64,000 bases of DNA from Lamprobacter modestohalophilus (GTDB lineage Bacteria > Pseudomonadota > Gammaproteobacteria > Chromatiales > Chromatiaceae), in NCBI RefSeq assembly GCF_016583905.1, contig NZ_NRRY01000006.1, positions 1 to 64,000 of the forward strand. Direction: 5' to 3'. Shown one piece after another: positions 1 through 7,956 of this stretch. The position numbers were made by a program, and so were the translations under genes. How positions within the stretch are numbered: position 1 is the stretch's first letter; the number at the start of each line of letters is the position of its first letter. The notes beneath the pieces are model-generated. The model saw nothing but the letters and a program-made list of their open reading frames with translations, had not been told where the DNA came from and did no database searches.

Positions 1-587
1 TAGCCGGCGCTGTCGGCCATCGGGATCATCGCCCCATCGAGGCTGATCACCACCGTGGCAATGGAGACCTGCAGCGCGGGCAACGCGTACTCCCAGGTCT
101 CTTCCTTGGCCGTGGCGATGCTGCCAACCCAATCGGCCACATTCTGGATATAGGAGCGGGCAACCGTGCGGCCGTGATTCTGCTCCAGGTCCGTCTGCAC
201 CGCGCTCACATTGAGTTGGGCGTACTTGTGACTGAGCTGGCTGGCAAAGCGCGGGGTGGCACCGCGGATGATCCGCGCCTGGTGCTCCAACGGGCAGTAG
301 ATACGCCCGCCGCGCGAGGTCTGGTAGACGTAGCGCTCGAGCTGCACGTCGCCATAGGGGCTCTGGTAGACCTTCGGATGGCGGCCTCGGGCGGTGAGCT
401 TGGTCTCGCCGACGCGAATCGGGCTGCCGTCGGTGTCAAAGCGCCCAAGGGCCTCCTCGGTCGCACAACACCCGACGGCGTTAGTCGCCTCCAGAATGGC
501 TTCCTCCATCTCCATCAGGCTGCCACTCAGGCGCACCGTCACCTCGACTGTCACTTCGTCATCCGAACGTCGGATCACTTGCGCCAT
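1..587 (-). CDS. ISKra4-family transposase, N-terminal part (cut by window edge)
   Basis: The minus strand is open from an ATG at 587 to the window edge, giving about 195 residues with no stop. The translation starts MAQVIRRSDDEV and carries a Cys-Cys (NAVGCCATEEAL), a YQTSRGGRIYCPLEH segment and LSHKYAQLNVSAVQTDLEQN, which I recognise from ISKra4-family transposases. The start follows a GAGG-like ribosome site within GTGAGGTGGTG. The catalytic C-terminal half lies outside the window, so intactness cannot be judged. The inverted repeat of the element was not located; it should lie within 600-690. The gene sits just before the Tol-Pal operon, where ruv genes often lie in gammaproteobacteria, so insertion or rearrangement here is likely. 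Confidence 0.8.
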   Translation of the reverse strand, partial: MAQVIRRSDDEVTVEVTVRLSGSLMEMEEAILEATNAVGCCATEEALGRFDTDGSPIRVGETKLTARGRHPKVYQSPYGDVQLERYVYQTSRGGRIYCPLEHQARIIRGATPRFASQLSHKYAQLNVSAVQTDLEQNHGRTVARSYIQNVADWVGSIATAKEETWEYALPALQVSIATVVISLDGAMIPMADSAG

Positions 588-691
588 CACCACCACCTCA
601 CTGTCTGCTTCATCAGGAGGTTATAGCGTACTCCTCAAGGCGACATCATTACAAGGCTGCACCCCTGCGCAGGTCAGCGGAGGCCAACGGC

Positions 692-1024
692 TCACGGACG
701 CTGTGATGAGATCGTGAGCGGCATGCCACGGATGAAGTCGTGCACCGAGCGGCGCAAAATGACGCTCGCGATGTGAAGATGGGCGAGATAATACTTAACG
801 CGCTGGCGCAGGGGCGCCTTGCGCGGGATGAGCTGATCGAAGTAGGCGCGGTCGACCGTGAAGGCTTCTTCAACATACTGGTCGATCTGGGCATCGAGTT
901 TATTGCGCGCCACTTCGCAGGTTTCGCCTTGAGCGTCAAGACAGAGATCGATACAAACAGCGACCCAAAGCCTTGGCCCTTGGTGTTCTGCGTAGCAGCG
1001 CAGGCGGAGTTGGTTAGGAAACAT
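692..1024 (-). CDS. HicB-like small protein
   Basis: Encodes 110 residues. The first 55 (RLRCYAEHQGPRLWVAVCID, then LDAQGETCEVARNKLDAQI) have the beta-beta-beta-alpha look of HicB-type partial RNase H-like antitoxin domains. The remainder (RKAPLRQRVKYYLAHLHIA) is typical of stand-alone hypothetical proteins with this domain rather than of DNA-binding HicB antitoxins. No HicA-type toxin lies beside it, so a toxin-antitoxin role is not supported. The C-terminus (RRSVHDFIRGM) recurs in a decayed copy near 1.4 kb. The gene lies between an IS transposase and debris, in an accessory setting. It could be a solitary orphan protein; the family call is from pattern only. Confidence 0.5.
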   Translation of the reverse strand: MFPNQLRLRCYAEHQGPRLWVAVCIDLCLDAQGETCEVARNKLDAQIDQYVEEAFTVDRAYFDQLIPRKAPLRQRVKYYLAHLHIASVILRRSVHDFIRGMPLTISSQRP

Positions 1025-1610
1025 GAGGTTAGCTTTCGGTTGCTGGTTGCTTTGGCCAGGTGTTGACTGACGAGAGTCTCGTTTCTAAGACCTGCCGCCG
1101 ATTGGCGAGATAGTGAGGCGGGTTACGTTGGCCAGAACCGAAAGGGGTTGCCGATCTGTGTTGGCTCGTCAGAGGCCGCGCGTGAGAGTCGCTTGGGCAT
1201 GAAGAGTTCGGCTAATCAGGAATCTCAATCCAGATTAGCCGCAGGTGGTGTTTGCTGCAACCAAACCAAGGTTGTCGTTCAGACATGCAGCTCCGCGCTC
1301 CGGTGTCGGCTCCGAGCATAGGCTCTTAAAGTGCGCGCCTGACCTGGGCGCAAGCCGGCGAAAACCAACGCCTCACGGATGCTAGGATGAGCACCTCAGC
1401 GGCATGCATGCCACGGATGAAATTGTGGACTGAGGGCGGCGCAACAATATGCTCGCGATCTGTAGAGCGCCGAAACGTCGCGATCACGCAAGCCATGGCT
1501 TTCGCGGACAATCCAGGTACACTCGTCGGCTGTTCTGAGCATTATCCGAGCACTATCCGAGCGCCGAGACCGGCGCGCGCCCTTTAACCGCTGTACCTCG
1601 ATCCGTTGCT
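1025..1610. other. Non-coding stretch before ybgC
   Basis: About 590 bases without a convincing intact gene. It holds the decayed HicB-like copy (1366-1465) and a hairpin with 8-base arms GGCTAATC (1210-1217) and GATTAGCC (1233-1240). The leader of the Tol-Pal operon must lie in its last 150 bases, but no clear promoter could be read. Short open frames here have unlikely compositions. Confidence 0.5.
1366..1465 (-). pseudogene. Decayed copy of the 3' end of the HicB-like gene
   Basis: The plus strand around 1366-1465 aligns with 685-780: both have CCAACG-CTCACGGA-GCT, then AGCGGCATG, CCACGGATGAA, GGCGCAA and CTCGCGAT in the same order, with scattered substitutions and small indels. On the minus strand the remnant still reads SVHNFIRGM against SVHDFIRGM in the intact gene. 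The body of the gene is missing. This is a fragment left by duplication or by loss of a second member of the family. Confidence 0.55.
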
Positions 1611-2078
1611 ATGTCCCCGCAGGCCCCTGCATTCGAATGGCCGGTGCGCGTCTACTATGAAGACACCGATGCCGGTGGCGTCGTCTATCATGCGCGCTAT
1701 CTTCAGTTTCTCGAGCGCGCCCGCACTGAATGGCTGCGCTCGCTTGGCTTCGAGCAGACGCGATTGCGACGCGAGCAAGGCATTCTGTTTGCGGTTCGCA
1801 AGCTATCGCTGGATTTCGTGCGACCGGCTTGTTTGGATCAGGCGCTCCGTGTCAGGGTAACGATCGCTGAACCGCGCCGCGCCTGCCTCGATTTTGAGCA
1901 GCAGGTGCTGGATGCCGCGGATGGATATCTGTGCTGCCGCGCCCAGGTGAATGTCGCTTGTATTGACGCCGAGCGGATGCGTCCAACGCGTATTCCAGAG
2001 GCCTTGCTGAAGGCCTTTTCAACAGTCTCAACCACCACAGACGCCCTTGCCAACGGAGACATCGCCCATGGGGTCTGA
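1611..2078 (+). CDS. ybgC: Tol-Pal-associated acyl-CoA thioesterase YbgC
   Basis: A 155-residue HotDog-fold thioesterase of the 4-hydroxybenzoyl-CoA thioesterase type. The signature VYYEDTDAGGVVYHARYLQF at residues 14-33 includes the conserved Asp (D20) and His (H27) of the YbgC active site. YbgC hydrolyses acyl-CoA thioesters and is the usual first gene of tol-pal operons. Its end overlaps the start of tolQ, which suggests translational coupling. The ATG at 1611 fits the family length; no strong Shine-Dalgarno is visible. Upstream synteny (often ruvABC) is replaced by mobile-element debris. Confidence 0.93.
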   Translation: MSPQAPAFEWPVRVYYEDTDAGGVVYHARYLQFLERARTEWLRSLGFEQTRLRREQGILFAVRKLSLDFVRPACLDQALRVRVTIAEPRRACLDFEQQVLDAADGYLCCRAQVNVACIDAERMRPTRIPEALLKAFSTVSTTTDALANGDIAHGV

Positions 2079-2742
2079 GCTGTCACTGATCGATCTCGTC
2101 GCGCAATCGGGGCTTGTCGTCAAGCTCGTCTTGCTGCTGCTCCTGCTGGCCTCGATCCTCTCTTGGGCGGCGATCTTTGATCGCGCGCGCGTGCTGCGTC
2201 AGGCACGCTCGACGGCCGATGCCTTTGAGCAGAAGTTCTGGTCTGGCGGCGACCTGAGCGCCCTCTATCGCGATCTGGGGCAGGAAGAGCGGCGCTTGAC
2301 CGGCCTGCCGCTGATCTTTCGCAATGGGTTCAAGGAATACGTGCGCCTGCGCAAGGTCACGCCGAATGATTTGCAAGGTTTGATCCTGGGCGCCGAGCGC
2401 TCGATGCGGGTCGCATTGAGCCGAGAGGTCGATCGGCTTGAAACCAACCTGCCATTCCTCGCCACGGTGGGCTCCACCAGTCCCTATATCGGCCTGTTTG
2501 GCACGGTCTGGGGCACCATGCATGCCTTTCAGGCGCTCGGCAACATGCAGCAGACGACCTTGGCGCTGGTGGGGCCAGGGATGTCTGAGGCGTTGATCAC
2601 CACCGCTGTCGGGCTGCTCGCGGCCATCCCGGCGGTCGTCGCCTACAATCGCTATGCGAGTCAGGTCGAGCGCCTGCACAATCGCTACGAGGAGTTTATG
2701 GAGGAGTTTTCGATCCTGTTGCAGCGTCAGGGACGAGGCTGA
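2068..2742 (+). CDS. tolQ: Tol-Pal system protein TolQ
   Basis: A 224-residue inner-membrane protein, the stator homologue of ExbB/MotA in the proton-driven TolQRA motor. One N-terminal membrane segment (about residues 15-37, Leu-rich) is followed by a cytoplasmic domain and two further segments. The conserved VGSTSPYIGLFGTVWGTMHA leads into TM2, and LITTAVGLLAAIPAVVAYN forms TM3. The start is taken as the ATG at 2068, preceded by GGAG. A TTG at 2047 would add seven residues, not seen in the family. It overlaps the end of ybgC by 11 bases. Confidence 0.95.
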   Translation: MGSELSLIDLVAQSGLVVKLVLLLLLLASILSWAAIFDRARVLRQARSTADAFEQKFWSGGDLSALYRDLGQEERRLTGLPLIFRNGFKEYVRLRKVTPNDLQGLILGAERSMRVALSREVDRLETNLPFLATVGSTSPYIGLFGTVWGTMHAFQALGNMQQTTLALVGPGMSEALITTAVGLLAAIPAVVAYNRYASQVERLHNRYEEFMEEFSILLQRQGRG

Positions 2743-2810
2743 GCCCTAGTGTTCCATCCAGTTCCGTGCTCAGTTCTGCGCCTAGCGCGACGCCTGATCG
2801 AGCAAGCATC

Positions 2811-3263
2811 ATGACGAGGAAAGCGCGCCGCCAGCGTCGCGGGCCGATGGCCGAGATCAACGTCGTGCCTTACATCGACGTGATGCTAGTGCTCTTGGTC
2901 ATCTTTTTGGTCACGGCGCCCTTGATCACCCAGGGCGTGAAGGTGGATCTGCCTGAGGCGGATGCCCAGCCGCAAGCCGGCGAGGGTGCGCCGCCGGTGA
3001 TCATTCATATCGATCGCTTCGGTGATACCTATCTCGATTTCGGCGATGCCGACCTTGCGCCGGTTGATCAACAGCTACTCTACGAGCGTTTGCGCGCGGC
3101 ACGTTCGGCTGATGCAACGCTCGCCGTGGTGGTGCGCGCGGATGCGAGCGTTGATTATGGTGTGGTGATCGAGGCCATGGTTGCCGCCCAAGCCGCTGGT
3201 ATCGCGAGTGTGGGCCTGGTGACCCAGCCTCCAGTCGCTGGGATGGACGAGGAGCGCCGCTGA
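2811..3263 (+). CDS. tolR: Tol-Pal system protein TolR
   Basis: A 150-residue ExbD/TolR protein. A basic N-terminus (MTRKARRQRRGPM) leads to AEINVVPYIDVMLVLLVIF, the single membrane helix with the proton-path aspartate (D23). It is followed by a periplasmic domain rich in Asp and Val. The start is taken as the ATG at 2811. A GTG at 2766 in frame would add 15 unconserved residues. It lies between tolQ and tolA and forms the TolQ-TolR channel energising TolA. Confidence 0.93.
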   Translation: MTRKARRQRRGPMAEINVVPYIDVMLVLLVIFLVTAPLITQGVKVDLPEADAQPQAGEGAPPVIIHIDRFGDTYLDFGDADLAPVDQQLLYERLRAARSADATLAVVVRADASVDYGVVIEAMVAAQAAGIASVGLVTQPPVAGMDEERR

Positions 3264-3273
3264 CAGGCGTGCC

Positions 3274-4884
3274 ATGTGGGAGATTCTGCAGCGCTTCCCG
3301 AGGGCCTATCTGTGGTCGACCCTATTGCACCTCGTGGTGGTTGTGCTGCTGCTGGTGGGTATCGATTGGCGGGATCAGGATCAGCGTCTCGGTGCGTTCG
3401 AGAATATGATCCAAGCGCAGATGGGCCAGTCGGATGAGATCGCGGCGCAGGTTGCCGCGCTGCAGGCTGGCGCCGATGATGCGCCTGAGCTAGCGCCGCA
3501 GCAGAGTGATACTGAGCCATTGCCGGAGCCATTGCCGGAACCTGGTCCGGAGCCGATTCCGGAGCGAGCGCCGCCCGAGCCAGTTCCACCAGCGCCTGAA
3601 CCTGAATCTGAGCCTGAGCCTGAGCCTGAGCCTGATAGAGCGGAGCTAGAAGCTGAGCGCGAGGCTGATGCAGCAGCAGCGCGCCTTGAGGCCGAGCGTC
3701 AGCGTCAAGCAGAGCTTGAAGACCAACGCCGAGCCGAAGAGGCGGCGCGGCGCGAGGCGGAGCGCGAAGCCGAGCTTGAACGCCAGCGCCAGGCTGAGCT
3801 GGAGAGCCAGCGGCGTGCTGAGGCGATGGCGAGACGTGAAGCCGAGCGCCAAGCAGAACTTGAGGCGCGGCAGCGGGCCGAAGAAGCAGCGCGTCGTGAA
3901 GCCGAGCGCCAGGCAGAGCTGGAAGCGCAGCGGCAGGCTGAAGAAGCCGCGCGTCGCGAGGCCGAGCGCCAAGCAGAGCTTGAGGCGCGGCAGCGGGCCG
4001 AAGAATTAGCGCGTCGTGAAGCCGAGCGTCAGGCAGAGTTGGAAGCGCAGCGACAGGCTGAAGAAGCCGCACGTCGCGAGGCCGAGCGCCAGGCGCAGCT
4101 TGAGCGGCAGCGGCAGGCTGAGCAAGAGGCCCAGCGTCGTGCTGAGGCGGCGGCGCGCCGAGAAGCTGAGCGTCAGGCAGAGCTGGAGCGCCAGCGTCAA
4201 GCTGAGCTGGAGGCGCAGCGGCGTGCTGAGGAGGAAGCCCGTCGAGAGGCTGAGCGTCGGGCTGAGCAAGAGCGTCAGCGCCAAGCCGAGCGGGAAGCGG
4301 CACAACGACGCGCCGAAGAGGAGGCACGCTTGGCCGCTGAACGCCAAGCCGAACGTCAGGCCGAGCTTGAGCGCGAGCGTGAGGAGCTGCGCCGCATTCG
4401 CGAGGCCGAGCAGGCCGAGGCCCGCCGGCGTGCGGCTGAGGAAGCTGCGCAGGCCGAGCGCGAGGCCGCGGCCAACGCGGCGCGAGAGCGGCAGATGTTG
4501 GAGGCACTGCAGGCGGAGGAGCGTCGCCGGTCAGGCTCCAGCGGTCAGACGGGCGGTCAAACGGACGGCCAGTCTGGCGCCCAGCCGAGCGCGGCGACAC
4601 AGGCCCAGATCGCCAGTCGTTGGGTGCCCCTGATCACGAATAAGGTCCGCCAGTATTGGGTGCGGCCGCAGGGCGCCAGTGCCGACCTTCGAGCCGTTGT
4701 CACTCTGCGCCTCGAGCCTGGCGGCGCGGTGATCCCGGGCAGTGTCCGCATCGTCGAAGGCAGCGGCCAAGCGGGATTCGATCAATCGGTGGTCGCCGCC
4801 ATCTATCGCGCCTCGCCGCTGCCGGTGCCCATTGGCGATGAGTTTGAGCTATTCCGCGATTTCAACTTTGTCTTTCGGCCTTAG
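3274..4884 (+). CDS. tolA: Cell envelope integrity protein TolA
   Basis: 536 residues with the three TolA domains. A single N-terminal membrane helix lies at about residues 13-31. It is followed by an acidic Pro-Glu stretch (about 70-120: PEPLPEP, EPEPEPEP) and a very long Arg/Glu/Ala/Gln coiled coil (about 125-420). A C-terminal globular domain with a TonB_C-like fold (about 445-536) ends in FELFRDFNFVFRP. TolA spans the periplasm and links TolQR to TolB/Pal. The coiled coil is built of near-identical 20-residue units encoded by a 60-base tandem repeat, so repeat number is likely variable. At 536 residues it is longer than E. coli TolA (421). Confidence 0.94.
   Translation: MWEILQRFPRAYLWSTLLHLVVVVLLLVGIDWRDQDQRLGAFENMIQAQMGQSDEIAAQVAALQAGADDAPELAPQQSDTEPLPEPLPEPGPEPIPERAPPEPVPPAPEPESEPEPEPEPDRAELEAEREADAAAARLEAERQRQAELEDQRRAEEAARREAEREAELERQRQAELESQRRAEAMARREAERQAELEARQRAEEAARREAERQAELEAQRQAEEAARREAERQAELEARQRAEELARREAERQAELEAQRQAEEAARREAERQAQLERQRQAEQEAQRRAEAAARREAERQAELERQRQAELEAQRRAEEEARREAERRAEQERQRQAEREAAQRRAEEEARLAAERQAERQAELEREREELRRIREAEQAEARRRAAEEAAQAEREAAANAARERQMLEALQAEERRRSGSSGQTGGQTDGQSGAQPSAATQAQIASRWVPLITNKVRQYWVRPQGASADLRAVVTLRLEPGGAVIPGSVRIVEGSGQAGFDQSVVAAIYRASPLPVPIGDEFELFRDFNFVFRP
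3690..4320 (+). repeat. 60-base tandem repeat within tolA
   Basis: Units beginning GCCGAGCGCCA recur every 60 bases (clear at 3841, 3901, 3961, 4021 and 4081), each encoding a 20-residue block such as AERQAELEAQRQAEEAARRE. Flanking units are more diverged. The exact in-frame period keeps the helix register. Confidence 0.85.
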
Positions 4885-4908
4885 CGCCGGCGACCCGAGG
4901 GAGATGAG

Positions 4909-6228
4909 ATGATGCAACGCTTACGCCTCGCACTGGCTCCTGTCCTTGCTTGTATCCTTGCTTGCGTCTTCGTGCTCGCGAGCGCCCAGGTACAAGCCAA
5001 GCTCACGATCGAGGTCACCGGCGGTGTCGAAGGTGCGCAGCCGGTGGCGGTGGTGCCGTTCGGCGACATCGATGGCGCGCGACCGACCGTCGATCTGGCC
5101 AAGGTCATCAGCGATGACCTCGCTCGCAGCGGTCGCTTCCGCTCGATGCCGCGCAGCGAGATGCTGAGCCTGCCGCATCGCCAGGACGAGGTCGACTTTC
5201 GCGAATGGCAGCTACTCGGGATGAACACCCTGGTGATTGGCGAGGTCAGCCCGGCCGAGGGCGGCGGCTACAGCCTGCGCTGGAGCTTGTTCGACGTCTT
5301 CACCGGCAACAAGCTGGCATCCGACTCACTGCGCTCCACTGAGCGCGGGCTGCGCAATGCCGCGCACCGGATCAGTGATCAGATCTATCTCGCCCTGACC
5401 GGAGAGCGCGGGGTCTTTGCGACTCGGCTCGCCTATGTGACCTCAGGGAGTCGCAGCGCCGATGCGCGCGTGACGCTGCGTGTCTCGGACTCGGATGGTT
5501 TTAACCCGCAGACCATCGTCGACTCGGCCGAGCCGATCATGTCTCCGGCCTGGTCGCCGGATGGACAGCGTCTGGCTTATGTCTCATTTGAGAAGCGCAA
5601 GCCAGCCATCTTCATTCAAGAGCTGACGACCGGGCGGCGTGAGCGTGTTGCCAGCTATGATGGGATCAATGGCTCGCCGGCGTTTTCGCCCGATGGGCGC
5701 AAGCTGGCGATGACGCTCTCGAAGGACGGCAGCCCAGACATCTATGTGATGGACCTAGCCTCGAAGCAGTTGACGCGCTTGACCGATCATTTCGCGATCG
5801 ACACCGAGCCGGCCTGGTCGCCAGACGGAAGCCACATCATCTTTACTTCGGATCGTGGCGGCCGCCCACAGATCTATCGGGTCGCGGCGAGCGGAGGATC
5901 GGCGCAGCGGGTGACCTTTGAGGGTGACTACAATGCGGCGGCTAGCTACTCACCGGATGGCCGCTCGATGGTGATGGTGACGCGGATCGGTGGCCAGTTT
6001 CGCGTCGTCGTCACCGATGCCAACGGCGGCTCGCGGCGCCTGTTGAGCAATGGCGCACTGGATGAGTCACCGAGTTTCGCGCCTAACGGCAGCATGGTAA
6101 TTTATGCAAGCCAAAACAACGGACGTGGCGTGTTGTCAGTGACTCCAATCGCCGGTGGCGCCGGCCAGCGCTTATCGCAAGAGTCAGGCGAGGTCAGGGA
6201 GCCATCCTGGTCGCCGTTAGCGCCTTAA
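4909..6228 (+). CDS. tolB: Tol-Pal system beta propeller protein TolB
   Basis: 439 residues with a signal peptide (about 1-31, ending in SAQVQAK). The N-terminal domain contains AVVPFGDIDGARP and a six-bladed C-terminal propeller carries repeated SPDGxxLA motifs (WSPDGQRLAYVS, FSPDGRKLAMT, WSPDGSHIIFTSD). TolB is periplasmic and binds Pal, TolA and colicin-type partners. The ATG at 4909 is followed directly by a second ATG; a GAGGGAG ribosome site precedes. The gene is 24 bases after tolA, in the same operon. Confidence 0.96.
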   Translation: MMQRLRLALAPVLACILACVFVLASAQVQAKLTIEVTGGVEGAQPVAVVPFGDIDGARPTVDLAKVISDDLARSGRFRSMPRSEMLSLPHRQDEVDFREWQLLGMNTLVIGEVSPAEGGGYSLRWSLFDVFTGNKLASDSLRSTERGLRNAAHRISDQIYLALTGERGVFATRLAYVTSGSRSADARVTLRVSDSDGFNPQTIVDSAEPIMSPAWSPDGQRLAYVSFEKRKPAIFIQELTTGRRERVASYDGINGSPAFSPDGRKLAMTLSKDGSPDIYVMDLASKQLTRLTDHFAIDTEPAWSPDGSHIIFTSDRGGRPQIYRVAASGGSAQRVTFEGDYNAAASYSPDGRSMVMVTRIGGQFRVVVTDANGGSRRLLSNGALDESPSFAPNGSMVIYASQNNGRGVLSVTPIAGGAGQRLSQESGEVREPSWSPLAP

Positions 6229-6258
6229 ACGCTCATGGCGCGGCGCCACTCCGGAAAA

Positions 6259-6276
6259 TGAATCGCGTGAGATTCA
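6259..6276 (+). repeat. TGAATC...GATTCA hairpin between tolB and pal
   Basis: Perfect 6-base arms TGAATC and GATTCA with a 6-base loop, in the 120-base gap between tolB and pal. A closely similar hairpin (TGAATCT, AGATTCA) occurs after the aminotransferase gene at 58321. It may be a small dispersed repeat or an RNA-processing or partial-termination site. Confidence 0.45.
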
Positions 6277-6348
6277 CGTTAATCAAGCACGCATCGCATT
6301 GGCCATCGTCGTCGATACGATGCTCTTCACCACTATTGCAGGATCATC

Positions 6349-6867
6349 ATGATCGAACGTCCGCTCCCGTTGCTGCTCGTCGCGGCCTTGGCGCTCAGTG
6401 GCTGTGCGACGAAAACCGCGCCGCCGACCCCAGACACGCCGAGCGCGGCTGAGCTGAACGCAATGAATGGCCGCACTGGCGTGGACACACGTCCGATCAA
6501 GCCCGTTGAGCGCTCGCCACTTGATGATCCAACAAGCCCGGTCTACCGCAAGGTGATCTACTTTGACTATGACGCCTCTGAGATCAGGCAGCAGTATGCT
6601 GATCTGCTCCGCGCGCACGCCAATTACATCTTCAATACGCCGGGCGTACAGGTGACGCTCGAGGGTCATAGTGATGAGCGCGGCACGCGCGAGTACAACC
6701 TGGCCCTGGGGGAGCGCCGCAGCCAGTCGGTGCAGCGTTTCCTCGTCGCAGAGGGCGCGCCGAGCGAGCGGCTGAGCACCCTGAGCTATGGTGAGGAGCG
6801 TCCTGCTGATCCGCAGCGGAGTGAGGGTGCCTGGCAACAGAACCGTCGCGTTGAGCTGGTCTACTAG
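6349..6867 (+). CDS. pal: Peptidoglycan-associated lipoprotein Pal
   Basis: A 172-residue outer-membrane lipoprotein. A short signal peptide ends in the lipobox LALSGC, with the lipidated Cys at residue 19. A linker rich in Pro and Thr follows, then an OmpA-like peptidoglycan-binding domain (about 65-170). This carries IYFDYDASEIR and the diagnostic GHSDERGTREYN and GERRSQSVQ segments. Pal anchors the outer membrane to peptidoglycan and binds TolB. The start at 6349 follows GGATCATC. A gap of 120 bases after tolB holds a small hairpin. Confidence 0.96.
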   Translation: MIERPLPLLLVAALALSGCATKTAPPTPDTPSAAELNAMNGRTGVDTRPIKPVERSPLDDPTSPVYRKVIYFDYDASEIRQQYADLLRAHANYIFNTPGVQVTLEGHSDERGTREYNLALGERRSQSVQRFLVAEGAPSERLSTLSYGEERPADPQRSEGAWQQNRRVELVY

Positions 6868-6880
6868 GAGACACGAAAGC

Positions 6881-7819
6881 ATGCTGCATTCCCGTCATCG
6901 CGCTGCGCCGGCCGGATTCCTAACAGGATTCTTACTCGTCATGGGCGTCTGTTTCATTCCCGCGACCTCTGCCATGGCCGCTGACCCGGCGTTAGAGGCG
7001 CGCATGTCCCGGATCGAGCGGATGCTGAACGAGCGCTCGCTCTCCGATCTCGTGCTGCAGATCCAGCAGCTCCAGCAGGAGGTGCAGGAGCTGCGCGGCC
7101 AAGTCGAGACGCAGCAGTATCTACTGCGCCAGAAAGGCATCATGACGTCTTCCTCGTTTGGGACAGGGGAGGCTGCAGGGCGAAGTGGAATCGGCTCTGC
7201 TCCGCTCGGTGATGGAGGAAGTTCGTCTTTCGGCACCGCAGATCCCTTCAGTGCCCGTATTCGAAACCCAAGCTCACTGTCGTTCGATCCTGCGCTCGAG
7301 GAGGGCCGTGATACTGATGCCTCTGTTAACAGCACATTCGTGCTGCCCGGACAAGCTGCGGACTCGGGGTCGCAGCCGGGAGGCTCGTCCAATGCTGGCA
7401 TGTTGGCACTGCCCGCCCCCGAGACCGCTGCCGGTGGCGAGCGTGATCTCTACCGCGACGCCTTCGAGCTGCTCAAGGCGCGCGACTACCCAGCCGCGCG
7501 CACGGCCTTTAGTGAGATGGTTGAGCGCTATCCGCAGGGGCAGTTTGCTGATAACGGCCGCTACTGGCTGGGTGAGATCGGCTATGTGACCCAGGACTAC
7601 GCCTCCGCGCAGGCCGAATTTGGCCTCCTGGTCCGCGAGTATCCGTTGAGTCCGAAGGTGCCGTCAGCGATGCTGAAACTGGGTTATGTCTCCTATGAGC
7701 AGGATGAGCTAAGCGACGCCCGCAGCGTGCTCGAGGAGGTGGTGCGCCGGTTTCCAGAGACCACCGAGGCTCGGCTCGCCCAGGGTCGCCTTGACCGCAT
7801 GCAGCGTGAGGGGCAGTGA
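6881..7819 (+). CDS. cpoB: Cell division coordinator CpoB (YbgF)
   Basis: 312 residues. A signal peptide (about 1-34, ending AMAA) is followed by a short coiled coil that trimerises in the family (LVLQIQQLQQEVQELRGQVE). A Ser/Gly-rich linker (about 90-180) leads to C-terminal tetratricopeptide repeats (about 185-312: YRDAFELLKARDYPAARTAF, GRYWLGEIGYVTQDYASAQA). CpoB is periplasmic and couples peptidoglycan synthesis to Tol function. The ATG at 6881 has an AGGAG site seven to eleven bases upstream; the longer in-frame start at 6788 overlaps pal and is rejected. Last gene of the tol-pal operon. Confidence 0.93.
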   Translation: MLHSRHRAAPAGFLTGFLLVMGVCFIPATSAMAADPALEARMSRIERMLNERSLSDLVLQIQQLQQEVQELRGQVETQQYLLRQKGIMTSSSFGTGEAAGRSGIGSAPLGDGGSSSFGTADPFSARIRNPSSLSFDPALEEGRDTDASVNSTFVLPGQAADSGSQPGGSSNAGMLALPAPETAAGGERDLYRDAFELLKARDYPAARTAFSEMVERYPQGQFADNGRYWLGEIGYVTQDYASAQAEFGLLVREYPLSPKVPSAMLKLGYVSYEQDELSDARSVLEEVVRRFPETTEARLAQGRLDRMQREGQ

Positions 7820-7956
7820 TACTCGCGTCGATTCGGGCGCTCATTGATGCTCGCTGCGTGCTAGCGCGTCAACACCCTAGGACATGAAGCCTTTGTTATA
7901 CGGTCATCCGATCCCCGCTTGGATCGGCTGCCTTCGCCCACCTCGAGGAGTCTTTG

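Noticed and set aside
174-626. 150-codon plus-strand open frame
   Set aside because: It lies antisense to the ISKra4 transposase, whose protein is recognisable, and its own translation resembles nothing.
692-1024. HicAB toxin-antitoxin pair
   Set aside because: No HicA-like toxin frame lies on either side of the HicB-like gene.
3155-4600. 481-codon minus-strand open frame opposite tolA
   Set aside because: Its Pro/Ala/Gln repeats are the antisense of the tolA coiled-coil repeats; GC-rich repeats keep the opposite frame open.
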